From Pavlovales sp. CCMP2436 (lineage: Eukaryota > Haptophyta > Pavlovophyceae > Pavlovales), in contig MU631389.1 of NCBI GenBank assembly GCA_026770615.1, positions 125,863 through 143,181 of the forward strand: DNA of 17,319 bases. Reading direction: 5' to 3'. The stretch's first letter is position 1; the number at the start of each line of letters is the position of its first letter. Of the stretch, positions 1 to 8,393 are shown piece after piece. The position numbers and the translations under genes were made by a program. The notes beneath the pieces are model-generated. The model did not search any database and was not told the DNA's origin. It saw only the letters and a list, made by a program, of their open reading frames with translations.

Positions 1-2
1 AC

Positions 3-380
3 GCCCTGGCGGCTGCGGAGCACGCCCAGGCGCCTGCGCCCGCGCCTGCTGACGCGCCCGCTGACGCGGGGATCGAGGAGCTGGTGGTGCCATCTCCCGT
101 GGCGGACGCGGCAACTGGTGCGGCAGTGGCTCCTGCCGCTGACGCACCCGCTGACGCGCCCGCTGCTGAGGTTTCGATGTTATCGCAGACACTGCAGGTT
201 TTGCTGCCGGCGCTGCCGCTGCACGCTCTCTTCCACGCCGTGAGCGAGTCTGTCCCAGAGTTCATCACCAGGGTAAGCAGTCCACTGGCGAACTGGGCAG
301 GCAAACCCGGCAAACACTCGAGATCGAGTGATGAGAGCAGCAATGGTGACGACGACGGGAAAAGAAACCGGCGGGCCTGA
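3..380 (+). CDS. Ala/Pro-rich protein of unknown function, 5' end outside the window
   Basis: The frame is open from the first bases of the window to a TGA ending at 380, giving about 125 codons, so the start lies upstream. The N-terminal part is an Ala/Pro/Asp low-complexity stretch with repeated ADAPADAP-type units, followed by GIEELVVPSPVADAATG. A more ordinary segment with a hydrophobic stretch follows (LQVLLPALPLHALFHAV), and the tail is charged and basic (GDDDGKRNRRA). The GIEEL-VPSP-ADAA segment is also found in the gene at 10900-11646, which argues that it is coding. A donor-like sequence, AGG|GTAAGC, sits at about 274, so the true exon may end there and the basic tail may be intronic. 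The family is not recognised. I see no catalytic motif. Confidence 0.5.
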   Translation, partial: ALAAAEHAQAPAPAPADAPADAGIEELVVPSPVADAATGAAVAPAADAPADAPAAEVSMLSQTLQVLLPALPLHALFHAVSESVPEFITRVSSPLANWAGKPGKHSRSSDESSNGDDDGKRNRRA

Positions 381-798
381 CGCGGTGACGGCAACCTTGG
401 CGAAAACTTGGGCACCTTCGGCAACTCAACGATATAATTATTTTTCAGTGATGGGCCTTCAGCGCACAGGCGCAACCGGAGGTACCTGCGAACACGGCGG
501 AATCACTCGCGAGAGTGATGCCGTTATGAACCGACGACGATGACGGGTCTCGAGCGGAATAAATTATACAAACAGTAGTTATCAAAAGCATGCCATGGTG
601 CACGGTGCAAAAAAACAAATAAGCTGCGGACACAGGGTTTTATTTGGTGTTAGCCGCACTAAATTAAACTTTTTTTAAATTTTACGTACGCAATTCCTTA
701 AAAACTTTAAAAATCAAATCTGCTTCGCCTGCACCATCGTGAAATGTGGACAAGAAACAACGGGGCCATCGTGCAAGGCCCAACGCGAGGCCAGCTAA
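381..798. other. Stretch without a supported gene
   Basis: I find no reading frame here with convincing protein character. The base composition falls from GC-rich to AT-rich around 600-720, with runs of A and T. Confidence 0.4.
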
Positions 799-1467
799 TC
801 ATGCAAGATAGGAGCGCGAGGCGAGCTTCGCGCCTGTCGCTCGGCCGAGCGTGCTGTAGCCAGGGCAGACAAGCTGACGGCCAAGCTACAGGCGCGGGCG
901 TCCTTGCCGAGTCGACGGCTGCGTGCCGAGAAGGCGCGGGCGTCACGATAGCCGAGGTGCAGTTCGCCAACGGCTTGCTGCTGCGCACGACTCAGCGACA
1001 GCCACGCAGTCCGAGCTCGCGTGCGACACGGCAGATGGTAAAGCGCCTTCCCTTCCTTAACCTTCGCCCGTGCGCCGGCGGCCGGCCTCCTCCTCTGATC
1101 CCCCCCCCCCCGACCCCGACCCCCCACCCCCACCCACCCACCCACCCACCACTGAACAAACACAGGCCGCGCCGCTGCGGTGCAGCGCGCATTCGCCGAG
1201 TCGCCCGAATTGCTGCAGCTCAAGGCGAGGCACGGAAAGGTGGAGCTGGCGCGCGACAAGGCGCGCTCCGAGGCCCGTCCGGCGTGGCCAGTGGCTCGCG
1301 TTGAGGCCCCGGGCCCCCGCGCTATTTGGCCGCGGCTGGCAAATGCGCGCAAGCGGCTCTTGGCGGACTTCAATGCGTACGATAATGGGACTTAGGACGA
1401 GGTCGTCGCCATCATGCCGCCCGGCGCCAACGAGCTGTTCAGGGAGCTCGAGCATCACCGCGACTAA
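799..1467 (+). pseudogene. Charged coiled-coil-like gene with one intron and an in-frame TAG
   Basis: Exon 2 starts at 1166 and reads AVQRAFAESPELLQLKARHG, then a run of charged, Ala/Arg-rich sequence ending in RLLADFNAYDNGT at a TAG (1393-1395). The same frame continues with DEVVAIMPPGANELFRELEH to a TAA at 1465-1467, so the TAG looks internal rather than terminal. Upstream, 1038-1165 has the form of an intron, and its phase joins exon 1 (ending in the frame SELACDTAD-G) to exon 2 without a shift. Further upstream the heptad-like AERAVARADKLTAKLQARAS lies in a different frame and runs into a TAG, so the 5' part is frameshifted or has another splice. The composition suggests a coiled coil. 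The family is not recognised. Decay is the simplest reading; a reassigned TAG is the alternative. Confidence 0.45.
1038..1165 (+). other. Spliceosomal intron, 128 nt
   Basis: The sequence begins GTAAAG and ends CACAG. A long C-rich tract at about 1100-1150, including a run of ten C, lies before the AG. Removing it joins a phase-1 exon end (GAT G) to a matching start (GC CGC) and gives one continuous frame. Confidence 0.6.
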
Positions 1468-1579
1468 AAAGGTGGCCGTCAAGGCGCTTCAGCCTCGCCC
1501 GCTGCGCTCGCTTCAAGTCGCTCACAAAGATGTCCGGGCTTTGCCAGTAGTTCGGGAGACGCTGAGACGGCAATAAAAA

Positions 1580-2084
1580 CTCGCGTGTCAGTTGCCGGGG
1601 AGGCGGGCACGTCCTGGTCCGCTGACACCATCGCCCCTACATTCCCTCACTAATTTCTTGTAATTACGAAGAATGATTTATGTATACATTATCTACAGGG
1701 CGATGTAGCTCATATTTTTAGATGGTGGACATCCATTTATCTATATGATCAATGACGATTTTAAGTTAATAAACACTACACGTTATTAAAAGTACCGGTC
1801 ACGCTGCTGTCCTTTTCATCGATGTAATTATATCTTCCTATTCAATTTAATGAACATTGGAGGGTCAAAGCTATTTGCAGGGCATTATTTAGATATAGAC
1901 TTTGAGGTTCAGTCTAGCTTCACCCAGCCTGCCGTTATGGGGCTATTGATGTTAATACCTTCGAAAGCTATATAATTTAATAATTCCGTGGTACCATTTT
2001 TGATATTCAGCTGACGGTATTGATTTTCATGGGACTATGGTACCTGAGGACATAATTAGTCTACTTAGAAGCCTTTATCTTATT
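1580..2084. other. AT-rich intergenic DNA
   Basis: Composition drops sharply to AT-rich after the coiled-coil gene. I see no supported gene, RNA or repeat here. Confidence 0.5.
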
Positions 2085-2352
2085 TCGGGGCAGCGTCGGC
2101 GGCTGGGCGGCAGTAGCCGGTGGTGGCTGCACGGCGGGCGGCGGCTAGACGGCGGGAGGCAGCTGCGTCGGCTCGTTCTGGCAGGTGGCGGCGAATCGGC
2201 TGTCGGCGGCGCGGCTCGTCAGGGGGGCGCGGCAGATCGGCGCACCCATCCCCGGTCCAATCCCCCTCCCCCTCCTCCTGCAGCTCGATACTACCAGCCT
2301 GCTGCTCCCAACCCAGCAGAATCATGACTCCCGCCCAAACCTCCGGACCCAA
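2085..2352. other. GC-rich low-complexity DNA before the gap
   Basis: The plus strand is dominated by GGCGG and GGCGGC motifs (2095-2230), then CCCCCTCC-type tracts. Frames are open on both strands only because of this composition. I do not call a gene. Confidence 0.4.
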
Positions 2353-2437
2353 NNNNNNNNNNNNNNNNNNNNNNNNNNNNNNNNNNNNNNNNNNNNNNNN
2401 NNNNNNNNNNNNNNNNNNNNNNNNNNNNNNNNNNNNN
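2353..2437. other. Assembly gap (85 N)
   Basis: There are eighty-five consecutive N. The flanks are C-rich low-complexity sequence, which is hard to assemble. Repeats or exons may be missing here, and the true length may differ. Confidence 0.98.
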
Positions 2438-2548
2438 CACCATGCAACCCCGGCCGCGCCCAGCCTCCCTCCCTCCCGCCCCCCCTGATAATATTAAAAG
2501 CGGCCCAACTCACCCGCCCGCCCGCTGCCCAATCTGCATCATTCGCCT

Positions 2549-2857
2549 CTAAAACTCGCCGCAGCACGCCTTGAACCCGATGCCCGTGCGGATGATCGAG
2601 AGGTCGGCGCCTTTGAAGCTGGTCATTGTGATGTCGTGCGCCTGCGACATCACGCATCCCAGCTTCGAGGGCGCTGAGGTCGTGGTGTCAGCATCGATTA
2701 CTGCCCACAGTTTGTTGTACCACTGGTCGAATTGGATATGCGCGGGGTGCATTGCGCTGGGTAGCGCGTGATCGTCGGGCTTGCCCTTTTCCATTAGGAG
2801 CTTCTGCACGTCTGCGCGTGGAGTGGCGTGCGGCAGGGTTTGTAGGTAATAATTAAA
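2549..2857 (-). CDS. Unrecognised protein, probable terminal exon
   Basis: The frame is open from 2857 to a TAG at 2551-2549, giving 102 residues. The amino acid mix is balanced and protein-like, unlike shadow frames nearby: VQKLLMEKGKPDDHALPSAM, then HIQFDQWYNKLWAVIDADT, then LGCVMSQAHDITMTSFKGAD and GIGFKACCGEF. A methionine start exists within it (MEKGKPDD, about 2794). The open frame continues upstream through YYLQTLPHATPRAD, so the exon may begin earlier, and no clear acceptor is visible. After the TAG the frame runs only about 13 codons (RRMMQIGQRAGG) to a TGA. The assembly gap lies about 110 bp downstream. I do not recognise the family; Trp, Cys and Asp residues are present but match no motif I know. 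Confidence 0.5.
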   Translation of the reverse strand, partial: FNYYLQTLPHATPRADVQKLLMEKGKPDDHALPSAMHPAHIQFDQWYNKLWAVIDADTTTSAPSKLGCVMSQAHDITMTSFKGADLSIIRTGIGFKACCGEF

Positions 2858-2947
2858 TCATCGCAAGCGTCTGCGCGCCGTGCGCTCGCGCCCTGCCACC
2901 GCATTCTCCCGAAGGCCTCGCCCGAGAGCTGCCCCGCCGCTGGGGTC

Positions 2948-3025
2948 TCATCCCTCGTATGTAGCCAGCGCAGAAGGCGCGAGAGCGTGGGAGAGGATAT
3001 CGCACCATCGCTCGCCGACAAACAT
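2948..3025 (-). CDS. Possible short exon or gene remnant
   Basis: A 25-codon frame starting at ATG reads MFVGERWCDILSHALAPSAL and ends at a TGA. Its composition is protein-like and it lies on the same strand just upstream of the 2549-2857 exon, so it could be an earlier exon of that gene. No splice junction joining the two in phase could be fixed. Confidence 0.2.
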   Translation of the reverse strand: MFVGERWCDILSHALAPSALATYEG

Positions 3026-3508
3026 GTTTGGTTTTTCGTTTTCAGAAATGGTCTGCGGGCTACACATCCATCATTGGAGCCTTTAAGGGTTTTTGATTGA
3101 CCGGATTTCAATTTTTTTAACATAATCCCTGTGTCCGCCCTGTTTTTGACTTTCTGCATTGTGTGCAGCATTTTTCGGAAATGATTACTGCGATCGTCTG
3201 GATTTTTTAAGTCGGCAACCTCGGCCCCTGAGGCGGCCGCTCCAGGCCCGCTGCGCGCCGCGGGCCCTCTACGCGCACCCAGCAGCCTACTGCGGTCTCT
3301 TCAGTCTATCTAAGGTCTCACTAGCATGTCAAAACTTCGGCAGTTAACCGGCGCGGTTACGGCAGTCAAAGGTATCGTTCAGCCTACTCAGCTCTGCCTA
3401 CTTCGCCTCGGCCTCCGTCTCGTAGACCGTCTCAAAGCAGACGCGCTCGTGCTTCACCGGCGCGCCGGCCGCGAGCAGCTGCGCGAGCAGCTGCCCTTGG
3501 TAGGACTG

Positions 3509-3626
3509 TGTTATGAGTAAGATTTAGCGTTAGACTAACCCACTAATCGATTAGTGGGATTAGTCTGACGGTTAATCTTATCCAATATTAGTGGGATTAG
3601 TCTAACGGTTAATCTTATCCATAACA
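3509..3626. repeat. Palindromic element, 118-bp variant
   Basis: It has the same arms as the 82-bp palindrome, with centre AATCGATT, but the right half is followed by an extra partial copy of the arm (from AATATTAGTGGG). This accounts for 36 extra bases. Confidence 0.7.
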
Positions 3627-3772
3627 AAACTGGGGGTCCGGGGTTCGATGGATTGATGATTTTGCCCTGTTGCGCAACAGCTAGTTTGATGGTGTTTCTC
3701 TCTACGGTCGATTAATGGAAAAGTCTAAAAAATCGGCCAGGATTGGACGGGGCTCGAACCTGGAGAAGAATT

Positions 3773-3802
3773 CCACCCAAGTCACCACCATCACTTGGGT
3801 GG
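3773..3802. repeat. Perfect hairpin with 10-bp stem
   Basis: CCACCCAAGT and ACTTGGGTGG flank a 10-base loop. The hairpin lies inside the composite element, next to the antisense B-box-like sequence. Confidence 0.6.
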
Positions 3803-3841
3803 AGGCCGTGTGCGGCCCCGAGTTTGAAAAATGACCCTTTT

Positions 3842-3949
3842 TGTCATGAATAAGATTAACCGTTAGACTAATCCCACTAATTTAACCGTTAGACTAATCC
3901 CACTAATCGATTAGTGGGATTAGTCTAGCGGTTAATCTTATCCATCACA
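3842..3949. repeat. Palindromic element, 108-bp variant
   Basis: It starts TGTCATGAATAAG and ends CTTATCCATCACA. The left arm contains a 26-base internal duplication of TTAACCGTTAGACTAATCCC. The centre is AATCGATT. Confidence 0.7.
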
Positions 3950-4009
3950 AAACTGGGGGTCCGGGGTTCGATGGATTGATGATTTTGCCCTGTCGCGCAA
4001 CAGCCAGTA

Positions 4010-4079
4010 GGATTAGTCTAACGTTTAATCTTATCCATATCAAGACCGGGAGTCCTGGGTTCGAGCCCCATCCAATCCT
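4010..4079 (+). ncRNA. tRNA-like unit (SINE head or degenerate tRNA)
   Basis: The unit begins GGATTAG and ends CCAATCC plus one base, giving a 7-bp acceptor-like stem with one mismatch over 70 nt. GTCTAACGTTTA fits a degenerate A box, and TGGGTTCGAGCCCCA is a T-arm with a B-box-like core (GGTTCGAGCCC). TCTT and AAGA could pair as part of an anticodon arm, but position 33 is not T and no proper D stem forms. A short T run (CTTTTTCC) lies about 20 bases downstream, as for RNA polymerase III. It is better read as a tRNA-derived repeat than a working tRNA. Confidence 0.45.
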
Positions 4080-4191
4080 GGCCGAATCTTTAGGCTTTTT
4101 CCATTAATCGACCGTAGAGAGAATATCATCAAACTAGCTGTTGCGCAACAGGGCAAAATCGTCAATCCACCGAACCCCGGACCCCCAGTTT

Positions 4192-4273
4192 TGTTATGGA
4201 TAAGATTAATCGTTAGACTAATCCCACTAATCGATAAGTGGGATTAGTCTAACGGTGAATGTTATCCATAACA
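4192..4273. repeat. Palindromic element, 82-bp form
   Basis: It runs from TGTTATGGATAAG to GTTATCCATAACA with centre AATCGATAAG. The two 41-base halves are near-perfect inverted copies. It forms the right end of the composite element. Confidence 0.75.
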
Positions 4274-5116
4274 GTCCGCCTTGCTCAGGCCGGTGAGGTT
4301 GTTCACGTACAGCTCTATGCGCGCCCAGACGAGCTTGTCGTGCATGTACTGGAACGCGTTCTCATCAGGTGCAGCAGCGGGGCGATGCAGGCCCAGGATG
4401 GCAGGCAGAGCTTTGGCGGCCAAAGCTGCCTAAAGTGACCGCGCGGTGCATCTCCTTGTGCACCGGCTTGTCCGCCTGCCGCGCCTGCACCGTCAGCGTG
4501 CGCATGTACATCTCGATCGCCGCGACCTCCGCCGCCGAATACCAGCCTGCCGGCAGCGTCACCGCGCCCAGCTGGTTCATCGAAGCACACCAGAACTCCA
4601 CCTCGAGAAACTCCCTGCGCGCCCAGGTCGTCGCGCAGAGCTTCCTGCGGTGCACGAGCTGCACCTCCACCAGCGCATTGTAGTTCTGCTTCTTGCTCGC
4701 GCGCGCCGTCGCCACCGAGCCGTCAGCCTTGGCCATCGAGAAGTTGAAAATGCGGGAGAGCTCGTCCAGATCGCTCAGCCGCAGCCGCCAGGTGCGCTCG
4801 CCCTTCTCCTCCAAGGGCGAGATGCGCGGGTCCTTCACCCCCAGTAGCCAGAGGAGGGGCGCGTCCAGCAGCTCCATCACCATCGCCCCGAAGATCTGCA
4901 CCGAGAGCACGGGAAGGACAATCAGCGAGTGCGAGCGCGAGTCCGCGCGGCAGTGCGAGCTCACCGCCGCCCAGGCCGAGTGCTGCAACTAGACCAGGTA
5001 GGGGTCGAAGTCCACGGGCACCACAACCATGCGCCTCTTCCCCTGAGGCTGGCCGAAAGCGTGCACCTTCTTCTTGATGAGCTTGCGCGGCTTCTTGTGG
5101 TACGGCGTGCGGCATC

Positions 5117-5321
5117 CTGCAGGGAGTCAGCATGCATGCATCCAGGGGGAGGTCAGCTTATAGCGGGGCCGATCCTGGCAAGTGGCCCCGCTGATGTTGG
5201 AAGCATGACAGTCCATTGGCACAGGGGGCTTCCTCGCCCCTCCCGCCATTCGAATCGGCGTCCACGCCTCGCGGCGCAAAAGGCCATGTGCTCGGCGCGC
5301 GTGATCAGGGTATAAACGCAC
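5117..5321 (-). other. Spliceosomal intron, 205 nt
   Basis: The donor is AAGG|GTGCGT and the acceptor is CTCCCTGCAG|GATG. A CTGAC branch-point-like sequence lies about ten bases before the acceptor. The exon ends with one spare base and the next begins with two, so GGA is rebuilt and the frame continues. Confidence 0.7.
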
Positions 5322-5382
5322 CCTTCTTTGAGTTCTTCTCGGCATGCTCGTAGCTGGACCGCTTGGAGGTAACCGAGATGTT

Positions 5383-5837
5383 CTGGGGGGGGGTGAGCGT
5401 GGTGTCGAAAGAGGTAAAGATCTCGCTGGCGGCGCGAGCAACATGCCCACTCAGAAGAGCCACGGGCGCACGCACCTTTCGAGCTACGACCGTGTTCGCT
5501 CGCCAAAAGCGACGATTTTGCGCGAGTCCAAAATGTTATCTTCGCGCGCGAGAAAAAGGATATTTTTGAATCCCAAGTGGGACGCAGGATGCGGTCATCA
5601 TTTTGGATTATTTCGCCGTGGCAGCATTCGTCAGCAAATATAAAAGAACCTATTATTATACATTGCGAGTGCTTTGGCGGCAAGAAAAGCCGTTGAAAAC
5701 CAATATGCAAGCGATTGGCATAAACCAAAACTTTACTCAAATACACTGGTTACTATTCTGTCTGTCAAAAGGATCCGCTGCAACTCCGCCCTCCGGGAGC
5801 AGCACGAGTACTAATCGCATATTAATATTAAATGCAA
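5383..5837. other. Stretch without a fully supported gene
   Basis: On the minus strand the frame upstream of the first recognised exon stays open with some protein-like sequence (ASEIFTSFDTTLTPP), so the exon could extend here past the C9 tract. The rest is AT-rich, with no supported feature. Confidence 0.35.
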
Positions 5838-6083
5838 GCCGTGTGCCCTTCTCTTCCGAAGACCCACGTGTCCGCCCCTGATCGCCCCCGCCCGTCCCAG
5901 GCGAACGAGGGCGCGAGGGCTGAGCGCTTCAAAATTGACATGACATGGTGCTTGCAGGGGTGTTCCCCTTGCTCGCCATGTCACCTTTGAGGTTGCAGGT
6001 GTGGCCTTCGCGCCCTCGTTCGCCTGGGACGTGGGGCGATCAGGGGCGATAAGGCGGGTCTTCGGAGAAGAAGGGCACACGGC
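5838..6083. repeat. Foldback element of the second dispersed repeat family
   Basis: The left end reads GCCGTGTGCCCTTCTC with CTTCCGAAGACCC. The right end is the inverse (GGGTCTTCGGAGAAG with GGGCACACGGC). The arms extend inward through TGATCGCCCC and GGCGAACGAGGGCGCGA. The inner part of the right arm, read on the minus strand, matches the copies at 11888 and 12917 further than the left arm does. It is therefore an inverted pair of a full-length and a truncated copy. Confidence 0.7.
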
Positions 6084-6465
6084 TCGCCTATGAGGCGCAC
6101 GACGGCTCCTAGGGCCTTCTACCGGTCATTTTGGCATGAAGGCGGCCTTCTCCCGGTCATGTTCGGCATAAATCGCATGAGATCAGACCTGTTGAAACTG
6201 CTGAGCCGCAAAAAAAAGAAGAAAAGTAAAAAAGAGGTCTCGCTCGGGGCGGCGAACCATGACCACGCATCTCTTAGCCGGCTGCAACAAGAGGCACGCC
6301 ATGCCCGCGTTTCCCCCGCTCAGAGCAAACTTCGACGCGTTATCGGTATTGTGCATTTTTCGATAAACGGCTCACCTTGTCGATGTTTATGTGTGTGCAC
6401 TACGGTGCCGATAGTGCTTTGCGGTCGCTGGGGCGCCTATGCTAGGCGTGGGTGTGAGTGTGGAT
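6084..6465. other. Stretch without a supported gene
   Basis: The first 90 bases (CCTATGAGGCGCAC, then CCGGTCAT motifs) match the flank of the second dispersed repeat at 12829. The remainder shows an A-rich patch (6210-6235) and no convincing gene. Confidence 0.35.
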
Positions 6466-6486
6466 GGGTGGGGTTGGGGGATGGGG
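6466..6486 (+). other. G-quadruplex-type sequence
   Basis: GGGTGGGGTTGGGGGATGGG plus one more G fits four runs of three or more G with loops of one or two bases. Confidence 0.55.
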
Positions 6487-6840
6487 AGCCTGTTGTAGTC
6501 TAGGCTACGATCCGCCCTATTCAATTGCTCGGTTCCCAGCTTCAGTAGTCTCAGACATGTCGCCTCTCGCACACTGCAGAGTCACTAATAGACACCAGAT
6601 TGTATCCCTATCAGTAATATATAAGCAGCATCACGCAGCAGGCTATGGGCGACGCAGCGCTCAGACCAGCACAACTTTCAGGACCATGTACGCGTGCGTG
6701 CACCCACGCGTGGCCCTGCTCACTACAGGCTTTGTCGCCGGTGCAGAGTCCTCCCGCCGCCCGAGTCGGCGCGGTGGAGGCCCGGGGTGGAGGGCGGTGG
6801 ACACGTTTGAGCAAGAGCGGCTTATACTGCTGTTCAAGCC

Positions 6841-6915
6841 GATTACTGGGATTGGTGGTCTAACGGTTAATCTTATCCATAACAAGACCGGGGTCTCAGT
6901 TTCGAGCCCCATCAA
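6841..6915 (+). repeat. tRNA-like repeat copy with intact A-box-like motif
   Basis: GGGATTGGTGGTCTAACGG is followed by TTAATCTTATCCATAACAAG and by a B-box-like TTTCGAGCCCC at about 6899. TGGTCTAACGGTTA differs at two bases from the TGGTCTAGTGGTTA of eukaryotic tRNA-Glu genes. The 3' acceptor half (CCAATCC) is not kept. Confidence 0.5.
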
Positions 6916-7044
6916 GGCTGTTCGTAGATAGTTGCGTTCCGAATGAGAGTTCTGGGTGTAGGGTGATGCTGCACAGGGATTATGGACGCACTGCCCGGGA
7001 TGAGATCGCTGGGTGTTCTTGGTGGTGGCTGCTGTCGGATTTCT

Positions 7045-7160
7045 GGCGGCGGTCAGATTTGCGGCGAGGGATGGATAGGCGGCGTCGAAAGGATTTGCGA
7101 CGGAGGTCGGTCTTGGATTTGCGGCGAGGGGTGGATAGGCGGCGGAGGTCGGTGGCGCGG
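7045..7160. repeat. Two-unit tandem repeat, about 60 bp
   Basis: GATTTGCGGCGAGGGATGGA and GATTTGCGGCGAGGGGTGGA start two neighbouring units, both followed by TAGGCGGCG and GGAGGTCGGT. Neighbouring GGCGG-type motifs suggest older, more degraded units. Confidence 0.5.
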
Positions 7161-7431
7161 CGCCGGTCACTGAGGCGGGGTCGGTGGTGTAGTATATGCG
7201 GGATTGGTTGGAGTATAGATGGTGTGGTTTCGCCGACTAAATCCTCGTCGTATAATGGGTCGGAGGTTGGAGGGGCGTGTGATGCGAGTGCATCAACACG
7301 CAGATGGAGTTTTCGCGATGTTGATCGGGAGGAGCGTCTCGGATTGGCTTGTGCGATACGTCTGTGCGTTGTATATGGGGAAAGCCGTCTCCTGCACGTG
7401 GACGGATGCCGACACGACGATGGCGCCGATT

Positions 7432-7484
7432 AGCGGGATTGGTCTAACGGTTAATCTTATCCATAACAAGACCGGGGGTCCCAA
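7432..7484 (+). repeat. tRNA-like repeat head, 3' part lost
   Basis: The copy reads GCGGGATTGGTCTAACGG, then TTAATCTTATCCATAACAAG, then ACCGGGGGTCCC, and the B-box region is missing. Together with the palindrome at 7541 it repeats the arrangement seen in the composite element. Confidence 0.55.
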
Positions 7485-7540
7485 ACCTCCATGCTATTGC
7501 GCAACATGAGCAGATCAATCAGAACCCCGACCTCCAGTTT

Positions 7541-7622
7541 TGTTACGGATAAGATTAACCGCTAGACCAATCCCACTAATCGATTAGTGGGATTGGTCTA
7601 ACCGTTAATCTTATCCATATTA
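7541..7622. repeat. Palindromic element, 82-bp form
   Basis: It starts TGTTACGGATAAG and ends CTTATCCATATTA, with centre TAATCGATTA. Its length equals that of the copies at 4192 and 8773. No target duplication is visible. Confidence 0.75.
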
Positions 7623-8393
7623 CCCCCTAGGCCTGGTTACTCAGGGAGCCTGCGGGGCCAAACCGAGGTAACCGAAGGGTGCCCTATTAAAGGGGCCAAT
7701 ATGTTATAGCTAGATGGCTGGGTGCTCCCATTTGGCGGGGCCTCGCTGCCCGGCGCCCCTGCGACGGGCGTAAGAGTCGATCTAAGAGTTGAACATAAAA
7801 TGAACGAAGACGCGCTAAAGCGCCGAGTTTCAGATCAGGTCTGAGAAGTCCTGGTGAACCACCGGGACTAGAATGATGTTTCTAATGGGCATACCACTCC
7901 CACCCATGTAGTGGACGGGATGCTGAGATCAATGATGGACCTTATCGAGGTTGAGCGTTGTGCGGCGTTCCTTCGCAAGCACGGAATTGTCCGATGATTT
8001 GATCTGCGTCGAGATGTTAGTTGTGTGCGTACATGCCCATTAGAGGCGTGCACTTATGTACAGATAATTGAATTCGGAACATCCGCTCAAAGGCGGGGCG
8101 GGAATCCTAAAACCATTAGACTGGAATCACATTGACCCCGTTGGATACACAAATGAGTGGCACAGCAGTGTGCTACAGGAGACACGCGTTCACTCACTGA
8201 TAAGATCGTGCAGACATAGGCAGAGAGGAGCGGTGAAGCGGATGGGCTCGTGTAGACGGCATCCCCCCCCTCCCCCCCCCGCAGGCTCGTTAAAGCTCGC
8301 AACTGGGATTCCGCAGGGGACCGGGAGCCAAGGAGCTCGCCGCGCGCGCATCATCTTCGCGCTGTTGTACGGAGATCCCGCGATCCGAGGTCG
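7623..8393. other. Stretch without a supported gene
   Basis: Several short hairpins are present, for example GTCCTGGTG and CACCGGGAC around 7846-7866. At 8263-8284 the plus strand has a C/T tract ending CCGCAG that looks like a splice acceptor. I could not attach a convincing exon or a known RNA to either. Confidence 0.35.

Larger units (their letters stand above)
3509..4273. mobile_element. 765-bp composite of tRNA-related palindromic repeats
   Basis: The block begins TGTTATGAGTAAG and ends CTTATCCATAACA, so its ends are inverted repeats. Inside are three palindromic units (3509-3626, 3842-3949, 4192-4273), one nearly complete tRNA-like unit (4010-4079), and two long inverted arms. One arm begins at about 3627 and the other ends at about 4191; both contain the GGGGGTCCGGGGTTCGAT and TTGCGCAACAG segments or their complements. 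It interrupts the coding frame of the gene at 3398-5382 at phase 0 on both sides. I see no target-site duplication (GACTG on the left, GTCCG on the right). No coding sequence is visible inside. Confidence 0.65.
3398..5382 (-). pseudogene. Unrecognised gene with one intron, interrupted by a composite repeat
   Basis: The exon at 5382-5322 (NISVTSKRSSYEHAEKNSKK) follows a C9-AG acceptor and ends at a GTGCGT donor. After a 205-nt intron the next exon starts at 5116 and continues in phase: GCRTPYHKKPRKLIKKKVHA, then KRRMVVVPVDFDPYLV, a TAG (4991-4989), LQHSAWAAVSSHC, the hydrophobic LIVLPVLSVQIFGAMVMELL, and about 150 further well-formed residues including REFLEVEFWCASMNQLGA. A net +1 shift near 4439-4430 moves the frame to ALPAILGLHRPAAAPDEN and LVWARIELYVNNLTGLSKAD. 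A 765-bp repeat block (4273-3509) follows, and then the same phase resumes with QSYQGQLLAQLLAAGAPVKH and VCFETVYETEAEAK-TAG. Without the insertion and shift it would be about 334 residues. The basic N-terminal cluster and one hydrophobic segment are the only features I can name. More 5' exons are likely. It is either a recent pseudogene or a gene with unusual processing. Confidence 0.6.

Noticed and set aside
744..1304. Long plus-strand frame over 186 codons
   Set aside because: It runs straight through the C-rich intron tract and is in a different frame from the charged exon sequences on either side.
2037..2574. Overlapping open frames around the gap
   Set aside because: They are open only because of GGCGG and CCCTCC low-complexity DNA, and they run through the N stretch.
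4010..4079. Functional tRNA gene
   Set aside because: There is no proper D stem, no T at position 33, an unpaired position in the anticodon stem, and several broken copies in the same block, as expected of a repeat.
4446..4992. Plus-strand frames opposite the gene at 3398-5382
   Set aside because: The minus-strand frame has far more protein-like composition and a splice junction in phase; these are its shadows.
7623..8060. Structured RNA gene such as an snRNA or rRNA piece
   Set aside because: Hairpins can be drawn, but no conserved snRNA or rRNA motif is recognised.
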